A stretch of 64,000 nucleotides of DNA from the NCBI GenBank assembly GCA_963737285.1, contig CAVTRT010000003.1, positions 3,472,001-3,536,000 of the forward strand, written 5' to 3'. Shown piece after piece: positions 34,399-43,173 of the stretch; the first letter of the stretch is position 1; every line of letters begins with the position of its first letter. The notes under the pieces were generated by a model that ran no database searches, was not told the origin of the DNA, and worked only from the letters and a program-made list of their open reading frames with translations. The DNA comes from Trebonia sp963737285. GTDB lineage: Bacteria > Actinomycetota > Actinomycetes > Streptosporangiales > Streptosporangiaceae. The position numbers and the translations under genes are program-made.

Positions 34399-35424
34399 AT
34401 GCTGGACGTTACCCGCCTGCGCGTCCTCGTCGCGGTCGCGCGGCATGGCTCGGTCACCGCGGCGGCCCACGCACTGAACTACGCGCAGCCGTCGGTCAGC
34501 CATCATCTGGCCCGCCTGGAGGCCGAGACCGGAACCAAGCTGATCGCCAAGGCCGGACGGGGAATCCGGCTCACCGACGCCGGGCGACTGCTCGCCGAAC
34601 GGGCCAGCGAGATCATTGGCCGGCTGGACGCCGCTGAGAACGAGCTCGCGGCGCACTCAGGGCTACGGGCGGGCCGGCTGCGGCTGGCGGCGTTCCCGTC
34701 CGCGCTCGGCACGCTCGTGCCCGCCGCCGCGGCCCTGCTGAAGGTCGAGCACCCGACCGTGGACCTGCGGCTGACGGAGGCCGAGCCGCCGGAGGCCCTG
34801 CGCATGCTGCGGGCCGGGTACGTGGACGTGGCACTGATCTTCCGGCACGAGTCCGAGGAGACTGGGCCAACCCTGCCAGTGGCTGACTGTGCTCCCTCCG
34901 CCGATAGGGAGGGACTGCGCGAGCAGAACCTGCTCGACGAGCCGGTCAGCCTGATCATGCCGACCGGCGACGCGTCGCTCGGCCTGCCGGATGTCGCGCC
35001 CACCGTCACGGAACTGTGGCCCGATGACCTGACCAGGTTCACCGACCATCGCTGGATCGCCGGCTGCGACCGGTGCCGCGAGCACCTGCTGCAGCAGTGC
35101 GCTGCGGCCGGCTACACGCCGAAGATCTCGTTCACCACCGACGATTTCGTCGCCGTCCAGGCTCTCGTCGGCGCTGGCCTCGGGGTCGCCCTGCTGCCGG
35201 GACTGGCGCTGCACGCGGCGCGGAACCCTGCCGTGCGCGCGCTCCGGCTGCGCGGGACCCAGCGCTGTGTGGTGGCGGTTCGCTACGGGGAGCCACCGGA
35301 CCCACCTGGGACCGCCCTGCTGATGGAAGCGCTGCGATCCGCTGCGGCGGCCGTGCCCGCCCCGGCCGCGGGACCCGTTGCCACGCGCTCTTCCGGCTCG
35401 GGTGGGGCGCCGGCGGACGGCTGA
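34399..35424 (+). CDS. LysR-family transcriptional regulator
   Basis: The 341-residue protein begins MLDVTRLRVLVAVARHGSVT, the standard LysR winged helix, continues AAHALNYAQPSVSHHLARLE, and has the type 2 periplasmic-binding fold effector domain (LRLAAFPSALGTLVPAAAALL, FTTDDFVAVQALVGAGLGVALLP). The ATG at 34399 is preferred over a frame beginning at 34234, because the HTH starts immediately after it and a TANNNT hexamer lies 6 bases upstream. The C-terminal 35 residues are Ala/Pro-rich. The neighbour upstream is the agmatinase-family gene; LysR proteins more often regulate a divergent gene, so the target is open. Confidence 0.92.
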   Translation: MLDVTRLRVLVAVARHGSVTAAAHALNYAQPSVSHHLARLEAETGTKLIAKAGRGIRLTDAGRLLAERASEIIGRLDAAENELAAHSGLRAGRLRLAAFPSALGTLVPAAAALLKVEHPTVDLRLTEAEPPEALRMLRAGYVDVALIFRHESEETGPTLPVADCAPSADREGLREQNLLDEPVSLIMPTGDASLGLPDVAPTVTELWPDDLTRFTDHRWIAGCDRCREHLLQQCAAAGYTPKISFTTDDFVAVQALVGAGLGVALLPGLALHAARNPAVRALRLRGTQRCVVAVRYGEPPDPPGTALLMEALRSAAAAVPAPAAGPVATRSSGSGGAPADG

Positions 35425-35436
35425 CCCTCGCCGACC

Positions 35437-36873
35437 TCAGCTAGCCAGCCGTGTCCCACTTCCCGGCGCCTGGGGAGATTGCGCCGAGTCCCTGTACCGC
35501 CTGGCTACCTTCCGGCCAAGGCGCTGCATGGGTTTTTCCACGAAGTAATAAGTCACGGCGGCAAGCCCCACGATGACGGCCAGCAGGGCCAGGGCCAGCA
35601 GGGCCTGCAGCCAGATCGGCTTGGCGCCGTAGGCAAGCGCGGGAATGCTCGCGTAGGCATTGATCACCAGCGGATGTGTCATGTACACGGAGTAGCTGAT
35701 CATGCCGAACCAGGGCACGACCCTGGGAATCGGGCGATTTCGGACGGCCAGTCCTACGGCGAAGGTCAGTGCTGCGCCGACGAGCGAGGTGAAGTACTGG
35801 TAGTGCCATTGCGTGTCCAGGTGCCAGGTGGGATACCGGGTACCCCACCAGAATGCGCCGGCCACCGTCATCGCCACCACCGCGGCGGCGGCCATGGCGG
35901 CCTCAAGCTTGTGGACCTGGCCCTGCTCCGCACGGTAGACCAGCGTGCCGGTGAACATGAAGGCCAAGATGGTGTACGCGCTCCACGGGTACGGGTAGCC
36001 ATCCTGGTTGACCGTCATCACGAACAAGATGGTGAGCGCGGCCAGCCAGGAGCCAGCCCGGGTCAGGCCTGATCCGCTCCTTGCCACGACCGCGAGACCC
36101 ACGCCGGCCAGGACGAGCACGTCGGTGGCGATGTCGACGTATCCCGGGCCGAAGATGCCGTGGCCGTAGTCCAGCATGTTCATCGGCAGCACTCCGCCGA
36201 CGGCGCAGACGATGATCCCGCAGGCCAGTGCGTAGCTTCCGCTATGCCGGTGCGCCCGCACGGTGAACAGCGCCGCTAGCAGGACGTAGAAGGCCATTTC
36301 GTAGGACAGGGTCCACGTGACGTTCGGGACGTTGGGGCCGCTCAGAAAGTTAGGGATCATGGCCGGCCAGGAGGCGACCGAGCCCAGCCAGTCTCGCTGC
36401 GCATCGTAGGCGGTGCCGAAGCCGAGGTAGTAAAGGAGCACCACGGCGGCGATCGCCAGCACGAACAGCGGGTACAGCCGGAACGCCCGGCCGATCCAGA
36501 ACTCCCGGACGCTCCCCTTGCGCTCCAGCGACGCGGGGATGATATACCCACTGACTAGGAAGAACACAAACACGCCGTAGCGCCCGAAGTCGAACCACTG
36601 GTACAGGAATTGATGAAGCCGCTGCAGCACGAGCGCGGTCGAGTGATCGAACACCACGCACAGCGCCGCATATCCCCGCAGCGCGTCGAGCCAGGCCAGG
36701 CGCCGGCCGCCTGACACCGATGGCCCCACCAGGGTCGCGGCCGGGATGGGCCCCTCGACCGGGCGCGTGTTGTCCTCCGTGAGGAGCGGCTCCTCAATCA
36801 CGAATGCGTCGTCAGCCTGGCTCGGCTCCTCTGGCGGGTCCTGCATTGGCACCCCACCGCCAGCGGTGTGCAT
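35437..36873 (-). CDS. Membrane acyltransferase (acyltransferase-3/OafA type)
   Basis: The 478-residue protein has a 60-residue acidic, Pro-rich cytosolic head and then ten or more helices. LAWLDALRGYAALCVVFDHS, GVFVFFLVSGYIIPASLERKG, FWIGRAFRLYPLFVL and TWTLSYEMAFYVLLA are the acyltransferase-3 hallmarks (R/H catalytic region, SGY, R-x-x-RxYP, SxEM). Such enzymes O-acylate exported sugars, lipids or antibiotics at the membrane. Only 12 bases separate its stop from that of the LysR gene. ATG 36873 is the first start. The 204-base gap upstream (36874-37077) shows nothing recognisable. Confidence 0.88.
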   Translation of the reverse strand: MHTAGGGVPMQDPPEEPSQADDAFVIEEPLLTEDNTRPVEGPIPAATLVGPSVSGGRRLAWLDALRGYAALCVVFDHSTALVLQRLHQFLYQWFDFGRYGVFVFFLVSGYIIPASLERKGSVREFWIGRAFRLYPLFVLAIAAVVLLYYLGFGTAYDAQRDWLGSVASWPAMIPNFLSGPNVPNVTWTLSYEMAFYVLLAALFTVRAHRHSGSYALACGIIVCAVGGVLPMNMLDYGHGIFGPGYVDIATDVLVLAGVGLAVVARSGSGLTRAGSWLAALTILFVMTVNQDGYPYPWSAYTILAFMFTGTLVYRAEQGQVHKLEAAMAAAAVVAMTVAGAFWWGTRYPTWHLDTQWHYQYFTSLVGAALTFAVGLAVRNRPIPRVVPWFGMISYSVYMTHPLVINAYASIPALAYGAKPIWLQALLALALLAVIVGLAAVTYYFVEKPMQRLGRKVARRYRDSAQSPQAPGSGTRLAS

Positions 36874-37077
36874 TCACGCCTCCCCCGAATGATTCCCCCG
36901 CCGCCACCCCCCGCTAGCTCACCGCCGACGAGCAGAGTGCATGGCGCGCTTATATCCGGCTCGAACTCGCCGACCTCACTGCACAATCCCGTAGCAGGCT
37001 GTCACACTAGGTTACCGGATGGAAGCGCGATGCCTAGTGCAACGCGATGCGGTGTTTACCCCACGGGAAATGGCAGC

Positions 37078-37935
37078 CTAGAAGAGGACCGACATGAAGC
37101 GGCCTACCTCGCTGAAGCCAGTCTTGACGTACGTGGCCCGGGCCGGGTGGTTGAAGTCGTTGACGTACAGCGAGACGACGGGCGCGATCGACTTTTGTGA
37201 CTCCAGCACGACGGCGGCCATGCCCGGTGAGGCGAGGTGCTGGCCGCGGAACTCCGGACGGACCCAGACGCCCTGGACCTGGCAGGCCTGCGGGGTCGCG
37301 GCACCGACTTCGGCCTTGAAGATCACCCGGCCGTTCTCGATCCGGGCGAATGCCCGGCCGGACCTGACCAGCTCGCAGACCCGCGCACGGTAGGCGGCGC
37401 CGCCATCGCCAAGCAGCGGCGAGATGCCGACCTCCTCGGTGAACATGGCGATCGAGGCGGGCATCAAGATGTCGACCTCGTCCGGGCGGACCCGGCGGAC
37501 GCCCTCATCCGGCGGCACGAGCGGCGGGCCGGATATCGCCATCAGCGGCTGCACCGACCGGACCTCGCGAGCCGGCCCCCAGTACGGGCGCAGGTGCTGC
37601 CACAGCTGTGTCACCACGTCTGCCTTGCCGACTATAGACGAGCAACGCCGCCCCTGCCGTAGCGCCCGGTCGGCGAAGGCGGCGATCTCCTGGGCCGTCT
37701 CCACTTCCACGGGCACCAGGTTGGCCCCCGAGTAGCACGCGGAGGTAAGCAGGCCGCTTCGCTCATAGCCCCACACCTGGGCGCCGAGGCGGCCAGGGTC
37801 GAGGCCTAGTGCCCGCACCCGCGACGCGACGAAGACGTTCGCCACCGGGTCAGCATCGCACAGTGCGAGCACCGCGGCGCGGTCACGGTCATCGAGGAGC
37901 CGTGGCGACTCGGACCGAGGCCTAACGCGCAACAT
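37078..37935 (-). CDS. GNAT-family N-acetyltransferase with DUF4081
   Basis: The 285-residue protein has an N-terminal DUF4081-like half (LDDRDRAAVLALCDADPVANVFVASRV) and a C-terminal GNAT fold with VQGVWVRPEFRGQHLASPGMAAVV (acetyl-CoA pyrophosphate loop) and YVNDFNHPARATYVKTGFSEVGRF. In many actinobacteria this gene follows ispG directly; here a peptidase and a DeoR regulator lie between. Substrate is unknown. ATG 37935 also happens to include a GCAT-N7-GTTAGG match on the minus strand, probably by chance. Confidence 0.88.
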   Translation of the reverse strand: MLRVRPRSESPRLLDDRDRAAVLALCDADPVANVFVASRVRALGLDPGRLGAQVWGYERSGLLTSACYSGANLVPVEVETAQEIAAFADRALRQGRRCSSIVGKADVVTQLWQHLRPYWGPAREVRSVQPLMAISGPPLVPPDEGVRRVRPDEVDILMPASIAMFTEEVGISPLLGDGGAAYRARVCELVRSGRAFARIENGRVIFKAEVGAATPQACQVQGVWVRPEFRGQHLASPGMAAVVLESQKSIAPVVSLYVNDFNHPARATYVKTGFSEVGRFMSVLF

Positions 37936-37975
37936 GCTGCCAGCCTATAGCGCAAAGGTTACGGGATCAGCAGTA

Positions 37976-39550
37976 TCATGCGCCAGGCACCGGTGCGGCC
38001 GGCGCCGCGCAGGTGGCGTTCACCAGTCCTGATCCCTGCGGCAGTGCCCCAGTCGCCAGGTAGTTGTTGAGGTAGTTCATTACGCAGGGGTCTGCGGGCG
38101 TCTGCACCGACTGGCCGTGGTTGCCATCGCCCTCGACGGCTACCATCCGGGCGGTCGGCAGCGCCTTGCGCGCGTCCAGCGCACCGGCATACGGCGTAGC
38201 CGCGTCCAGCGTCCCCTGCAGCATCAGGATGCCAGGAAGGCCAGCAGCGCCGATCGTCATCGGCGTGGCTGGCCCCTTCACCGGCCAGAACGCGCACGAC
38301 GCGTTGAACCACGCGTTGCCCCATGCGTAGAACGGGGCGGTCTTGTCCACGGTCTCGGTGTCGGCCTGCCACTTGGACCAGTTGCGTGGCCAGTCCACGT
38401 CCGAGCACTGCACGGCGTTGTAGACGGCGAACTCGTTCTCCGACTGCTCGCCGTCGGCCTGGTAGGCCGAGACCAGGGCCGACGAATTGCCGCTGTCCAG
38501 GTAGTCAGACAGTGCCTGGGCGAGGCTTGGCCACAGCCAGTTGCCGTACCCGCCTTCCACGAAGGTGTCATCAAGCTCGTCCGGGCCGATCTGCGGCTTC
38601 CCGTTGACGTCAAGCGGCCTGGCGGTCAGCATGGACCGCGCCCGGTAGTACGCGTTGTCCACGGCCGTTTCCGTGCTGCCCAGGTGGTACGTCGAGTCGT
38701 AGCGCGCCGTCCACGCGAAGAACGCGTTCATCCGGCCCTGGAACGCGTAGTCCTGCTCGATGTTGTCCTGGTACCACACGCCGGTCGGGTCGACCGTGCT
38801 GTCGAGCACCATCCGCCGCACTCGGTTCGGGAACATCGTCGCGTAGACCTGCCCCAGGTACGTGCCGTAGGAGAAGGCATAGTATGTGATCTTCGACACG
38901 CCAAAAGCGGCGCGGATCGAGTCCATGTCCCTGGCGGAGTCCGCCGTTGTCATGTCCGGCAGCAGCCAGCCGTACCGCTGCTCGCACTCGGCCGCGTACT
39001 GCTTGGCCCGGTTGACCAGCTGAAGCTCTTCAGCGGCGCTGGTGGGGTCATAGTTCGGGCGAGCGCCGCTGAAGAAGCTCGGATCGCAGCTCAGCGCGGG
39101 CACCGACCCGCCGACGCCGCGCGGGTCAAAGCCCACGATGTCGTACTCGGAGGCCACCGTCGGGCTGAGCACGGTGGCGACCGCCTCCGCCAGGCCGCGG
39201 CCCGGTGCACCCGGGCCGCCCGGGTTAACCAGCATGATTCCCTGCTGCTTGCTCTTCGGCGCGGTCGCCGGGACCATGGAAAGCGCGATAGTGATCTTCC
39301 GCCCGCTGGGGTCGGCGTAGTTGAGCGGGACCGACAGCGAGGCGCACTGCATCCCGGCATACTGGCCGGTGCAATTCCGCCAGCTAAGGCTCGTGCCGGA
39401 CGAAACGATACCGCTCTGTCCCGCACCGGACATCGCGCCTCCTGAGGCGCCACCGCTCGCCGACGATCCGTCGCAGGCGGTAATCAATCCAGCCGTAAGC
39501 GTAAAAACGATAGCGGCTAGGCAAAGCGCCAGACGGCGAGGCGTTGACAT
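37976..39550 (-). CDS. Secreted alpha/beta-hydrolase peptidase (tripeptidyl aminopeptidase-like, S33) lipoprotein
   Basis: The 524-residue protein has a signal peptide ending in the lipobox LITAC (Cys about 26), a Ser/Gly-rich linker, and an alpha/beta-hydrolase domain. NPGGPGAPGRG forms the oxyanion region, FSYGTYLGQVYA carries the nucleophile Ser, and LQGTLDAATP and GDGNHGQSV carry Asp and His. The C-terminal TAP-like segment includes FWPVKG. Streptomyces relatives (SlpD/SlpE) remove N-terminal tripeptides from extracellular proteins. ATG 39550 follows GTGGG; a GTG at 39556 is an alternative. Gap to the GNAT gene is 40 bases. Confidence 0.9.
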   Translation of the reverse strand: MSTPRRLALCLAAIVFTLTAGLITACDGSSASGGASGGAMSGAGQSGIVSSGTSLSWRNCTGQYAGMQCASLSVPLNYADPSGRKITIALSMVPATAPKSKQQGIMLVNPGGPGAPGRGLAEAVATVLSPTVASEYDIVGFDPRGVGGSVPALSCDPSFFSGARPNYDPTSAAEELQLVNRAKQYAAECEQRYGWLLPDMTTADSARDMDSIRAAFGVSKITYYAFSYGTYLGQVYATMFPNRVRRMVLDSTVDPTGVWYQDNIEQDYAFQGRMNAFFAWTARYDSTYHLGSTETAVDNAYYRARSMLTARPLDVNGKPQIGPDELDDTFVEGGYGNWLWPSLAQALSDYLDSGNSSALVSAYQADGEQSENEFAVYNAVQCSDVDWPRNWSKWQADTETVDKTAPFYAWGNAWFNASCAFWPVKGPATPMTIGAAGLPGILMLQGTLDAATPYAGALDARKALPTARMVAVEGDGNHGQSVQTPADPCVMNYLNNYLATGALPQGSGLVNATCAAPAAPVPGA

Positions 39551-39706
39551 GCCCACAATCTAGCGTCATGCTCCGCACAACTTAGATACCTGAACCGCCG
39601 TGAGCCGGAGACCCGGCGGCGATTTCCGACAGCGCTCGCCGGAACCGAACAACCCGGTCATGCGTCTCAGTTAAAACTGTTCGGACACTATTGAGGGGGT
39701 AGTGAA

Positions 39707-40477
39707 GTGCTTGCCAGACACCGTCAGTCTCTGATCTTGCAAGCCGTCAGGAGTGACGGCAGCGCTAGAGTCAGTGACCTCACGCAGCAACTCGGCGTAT
39801 CGGACATGACGATCCGCCGGGACCTGGAAGTTCTCGCCCGGGACGGACTCGTCGAAAAGGTGCACGGCGGTGCGGTGCTGCCAGGCACCGCCGCAGTCGC
39901 GCACGAGCCCGGCTTCGACGACAAGCTCATCCTGGAGCGCCCTGAGAAGTCATCCATCGCGCACGCGGCGGCGGCCCTGGTAAGGCCCGGAACCGCGATC
40001 GCGATCACCGCAGGGACCACCACGTTCGCCCTGGCCCAGTGCCTGGTCGACGTGCCGGGCCTGACCATCGTCACCAACTCGCTACGGGTGGCGAACCTGT
40101 TCAGCGGGATTCGCAACGCGGACGGCCCCACGATCGTCCTCACCGGCGGCATGCGCACGCCGTCGGACGCGCTCGTCGGGCCGGTGGCTGACCTGACGAT
40201 CAAGTCGCTCCACTTCGACACGCTGTTCCTCGGCTGCAATGGGATCGACACCGACGCCGGCCTCACCACGCCGAACCTGGCCGAGGCGGAGACCAACCGG
40301 ACCTTCATCAAGCTCGCCCGCCGCGTGGTGGTCCTCGCCGACCACACCAAGTGGGGAGTGGTCAGTCTCGCATCGTTCGCGTCGCTGGATGACGTGAACG
40401 TGCTGATCAGCGACGAGCTGCTGCCGGCCGAGGCCCGCGCCGCCGCCGCCGAGAAGATCGGCGAGATCCTCCTCTGA
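39707..40477 (+). CDS. DeoR-family transcriptional regulator
   Basis: The 256-residue protein has the DeoR HTH (VSDLTQQLGVSDMTIRRDLEVLARDGLVEKVHGGA, about residues 22-56) and the DeoR C-terminal sugar-phosphate-binding domain (IAITAGTTTFALAQCL, TIVTNSLRVANLF, LFLGCNGIDTDAGLTTPNLAEAETNR, VVVLADHTKWG). It should respond to a phosphorylated sugar; no sugar operon is adjacent. GTG 39707 has GGGGG about 10 bases upstream. It is divergent from the peptidase and convergent with ispG. A terminator hairpin begins at its stop codon. Confidence 0.93.
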   Translation: MLARHRQSLILQAVRSDGSARVSDLTQQLGVSDMTIRRDLEVLARDGLVEKVHGGAVLPGTAAVAHEPGFDDKLILERPEKSSIAHAAAALVRPGTAIAITAGTTTFALAQCLVDVPGLTIVTNSLRVANLFSGIRNADGPTIVLTGGMRTPSDALVGPVADLTIKSLHFDTLFLGCNGIDTDAGLTTPNLAEAETNRTFIKLARRVVVLADHTKWGVVSLASFASLDDVNVLISDELLPAEARAAAAEKIGEILL

Positions 40478-40508
40478 TGCTGGCAGCTCCCCGAGAGCCA
40501 CCAGCATC
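40476..40508. terminator. Hairpin between deoR-type gene and ispG
   Basis: GATGCTGG-CA-GCTC and GAGC-CA-CCAGCATC pair around a 5-base loop with a 2x2 internal mismatch. It begins inside the TGA of the DeoR gene and lies 26 bases from the ispG stop on the other strand, so it may serve both. Confidence 0.6.
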
Positions 40509-40534
40509 AGCGCCCGTCTTGTGAGGGCAAGCCC

Positions 40535-41703
40535 TTACTGGACCGTAACGATTGGCTGACCCGGCTCGGTGCCCCGCTCACCGAGCTCGGCCTCACCCAT
40601 GTCTTCCGCGAGCTTCATCGCCTCGTCGATCAGCGTCTCGACGATCTTCGACTCTGGCACGGTGGCGATGACCTTGCCCCTGACGAAGATCTGCCCCTTG
40701 CCGTTGCCGGACGCGACCCCGAGGTCGGCCTCCCGCGCCTCTCCTGGGCCGTTCACGACGCAGCCCATCACCGCGACGCGAAGGGGAACCTCCAGCCCGG
40801 TCAGCCCGGCAGTGACCTCCTCGGCCAGCTTGTACACGTCAACCTGGGCACGGCCGCAGGACGGGCAGGAAACGATCTCCAGGCCGCGCTCGCGCAGTCC
40901 GAGCGATTCAAGGATCCCGATGCCGACCTTGACCTCCTCGACCGGCGGGGCGGACAGCGAGACCCGGATGGTGTCGCCGATGCCCTGCGACAGCAGCGCG
41001 CCGAAGGCCGTCGCCGACTTGATCGTGCCCTGGAACGCCGGCCCGCCTCGGTGACGCCCAGGTGCAACGGGTAGTCACACGCGGCGGCGAGCTTGCGGTA
41101 GGCCTCGATCATCACGACCGGGTCGTGGTGCTTCACCGAGATCTTGATGTCCCGGAAGCCGTGCTCCTCGAACAGCGAGCACTCCCACAGCGCCGACTCG
41201 ACCAGCGCGTCAGGGGTGGCCTTGCCGTACTTCTGCAGCAGTCGCTTGTCCAGTGATCCGGCGTTCACCCCGATCCTGATGGGGGTGCCCGTCTGCGACG
41301 CGGCCCGCGCGATCTCCTTGACCTTGTCGTCGAACTCCTTGATGTTGCCCGGGTTGACCCGGACAGCGGCGCAGCCGGCGTCGATGGCGGCGAACACGTA
41401 CTTCGGCTGGAAGTGAATGTCCGCGATGACCGGAATCTTGGACTTCTTCGCGATCTGCGGCAGCGCGTCCGCGTCGTCCTGCGACGGGACGGCGACCCGG
41501 ACGATCTGGCAGCCGGACGCGGTCAGCTCGGCAATCTGCTGCAGCGTCGCGTTCACGTTCGCGGTCAGCGTTGTCGTCATGGACTGCACGCTCACCGGCG
41601 CGCCGCCGCCTACTGGCACGTTGCCCACCATGAGCTGGCGGGACTGCCGGCGCTCAGCCAGCGGTGCTGGGGGAACTGCGGGCATGCCAAGGTCAACGCT
41701 CAT
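40535..41703 (-). CDS. ispG: 4-hydroxy-3-methylbut-2-enyl diphosphate synthase (IspG/GcpE), one-base frameshift
   Basis: The enzyme reduces MEcPP to HMBPP in the MEP isoprenoid route. The N-terminal frame ends conserved sequence at HLGVTEAG; after that the family sequence PAFQGTIKSATAFGALL continues in the next frame. There SCPSCGRA, GCVVNGPGEA (three [4Fe-4S] Cys) and the C-terminus are found. The break is at 41037-41043, where plus-strand GCCGGCCCGCC would be GCCGGGCCCGCC in an intact gene, a single lost base next to a G/C run. With it restored the protein is 389 residues, the family length. ATG 41703 has AGGGA upstream. A sequence error is likely because the gene is normally essential. Confidence 0.93.
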
Positions 41704-41960
41704 CTGTTTCCCTACCTCCCACGCGGCCACCGGGTTCCTGCCCCCGGAACTGCCACGCTCAGAGTTTCCCTGTGCCGTTCGCTAGACGCGAGGTACCCCG
41801 AGACGCGCCTCCACTTGTCCCATTCTCGCCTACGTCGGGCGCGCCCCGTCGCGGGACCCTGACCATCACGTCAGGTGCTAACGAGACGTTTGTCACCTCG
41901 TCACCCACTGTTCACTTACCCCTACAACAGGCTGCTCAGGCGCCGACGAGGCGCGGGAAA

Positions 41961-43154
41961 TCAGCCGATGCTCACGGGGTTCACGATGTCGGCGAGGATC
42001 AGCATCACGCCGATCACCACCAAGACCGTGAAGACGCTGAAGCTGACTGGGATGAACTTCATGTAGTCGACGAGTCCGGGGTCGGGCCGACGGCGCCAGC
42101 GCGCGATCCGGGTCCGGATCCGCTCGTAGACGACGATCGCGATGTGCCCGCCGTCCAGGGGCAGCAGCGGCAGCAGGTTGAACGCGCCGACGAAGATGTT
42201 AAGCGAGGCAATCAGCAGCAGCACGAAGCTGACCTTGTCCTGCCAGCCCACGGGGGCGGCGACGGCCTGCCCGGTGGCGTTGGCCGCGCCGACGATGCTG
42301 CTGACGTTGCCCGCCGGGGTGGAGGCCCGGTCCTTGGCGAACAGGTCAGGGATGGCCGCCGGCAACTGCGCCAAGGCCCTGGCCGAGCCGTCAAGCACCT
42401 GCCAGAAGCCCGAGCCGGCGTAGGTGATCGCGCGCAGCGGGCTGGCCGACTGGAAGACGGTGCTGCCCGCGATGCCGAGGAACCCGCCGGAACGGCCAGG
42501 CACCTGCGCGAGCGTGGCGTCCAGCGTCAGCGACCGCCCGTCGCGCAGCACCGTGATCGGTACCGTGGTGCCGGCCTTCACCCGCCTGATCGCCGTGGTC
42601 AGCTGGGTGTAGCTGCTCACCCGGGTGTCGTCGAACGAGGTGATCTGGTCGCCCACCCGCAGCCCGGCCAGCCCGGCCGGCGACTTGGCCGCGCCAGCGG
42701 GACAGGCGGCCCCGTCGTTCAGGGCGGTCGCGCTGGCGGGCACGCAGGCCGATACCGTGCCTAGCTGCGTGCTGTTGTCATTCTCGATCCCGACGCCGAG
42801 CGCGAGACCGAAGATCAGCAGGAACGCCAGCATGAAGTGCACAGTCGAGCCGGCGACCAGCACGATCACCCGCTGCCAGCCGGGAAACCTGCGGAACGCG
42901 CGCGGCTCGTCGGCCGGGTCGACCTCCTCCACCGACGTCATGCCGAGGATCTTGACGAAGCCGCCGACGGGGAACGCCTTGACGCCGTACTCGGTCTCGC
43001 CGCGCGTTGTCGACCACAGTGTCGGCCCCATGCCCACGAAGAACCTGGTGGCCTTCATCCCGAACTTCTTCGCGGTGAGAAAGTGCCCGCCCTCGTGCGC
43101 CATCACCGAGAACAGCAGCGCGAACAAAAAAATGAGCCATCCCAGTAGGTCCAC
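41961..43154 (-). CDS. rseP: Site-2 protease, M50 zinc metallopeptidase (RseP/Rip1 type)
   Basis: The 397-residue integral membrane protease has the zinc motif HEGGH (residues 20-24) in the first helix, GGFVKILGM, one PDZ domain (about 155-235; GLRVGDQITSFDDTRV), and the third ligand region NLLPLLPLDGGH. It cleaves membrane-spanning anti-sigma factors or remnant signal peptides. It sits between dxr (19-base gap) and ispG, the standard actinobacterial order. The 257-base gap to ispG shows no gene or hairpin I can support. Confidence 0.95.
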   Translation of the reverse strand: MDLLGWLIFLFALLFSVMAHEGGHFLTAKKFGMKATRFFVGMGPTLWSTTRGETEYGVKAFPVGGFVKILGMTSVEEVDPADEPRAFRRFPGWQRVIVLVAGSTVHFMLAFLLIFGLALGVGIENDNSTQLGTVSACVPASATALNDGAACPAGAAKSPAGLAGLRVGDQITSFDDTRVSSYTQLTTAIRRVKAGTTVPITVLRDGRSLTLDATLAQVPGRSGGFLGIAGSTVFQSASPLRAITYAGSGFWQVLDGSARALAQLPAAIPDLFAKDRASTPAGNVSSIVGAANATGQAVAAPVGWQDKVSFVLLLIASLNIFVGAFNLLPLLPLDGGHIAIVVYERIRTRIARWRRRPDPGLVDYMKFIPVSFSVFTVLVVIGVMLILADIVNPVSIG

Positions 43155-43173
43155 CCGTGTTCCTCCCGACTGG

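Noticed and set aside
37921..37937. Fourth GCAT-N7-GTTAGG match
   Set aside because: It covers the start codon of the GNAT gene on the minus strand and is probably chance; kept as a warning about motif specificity.
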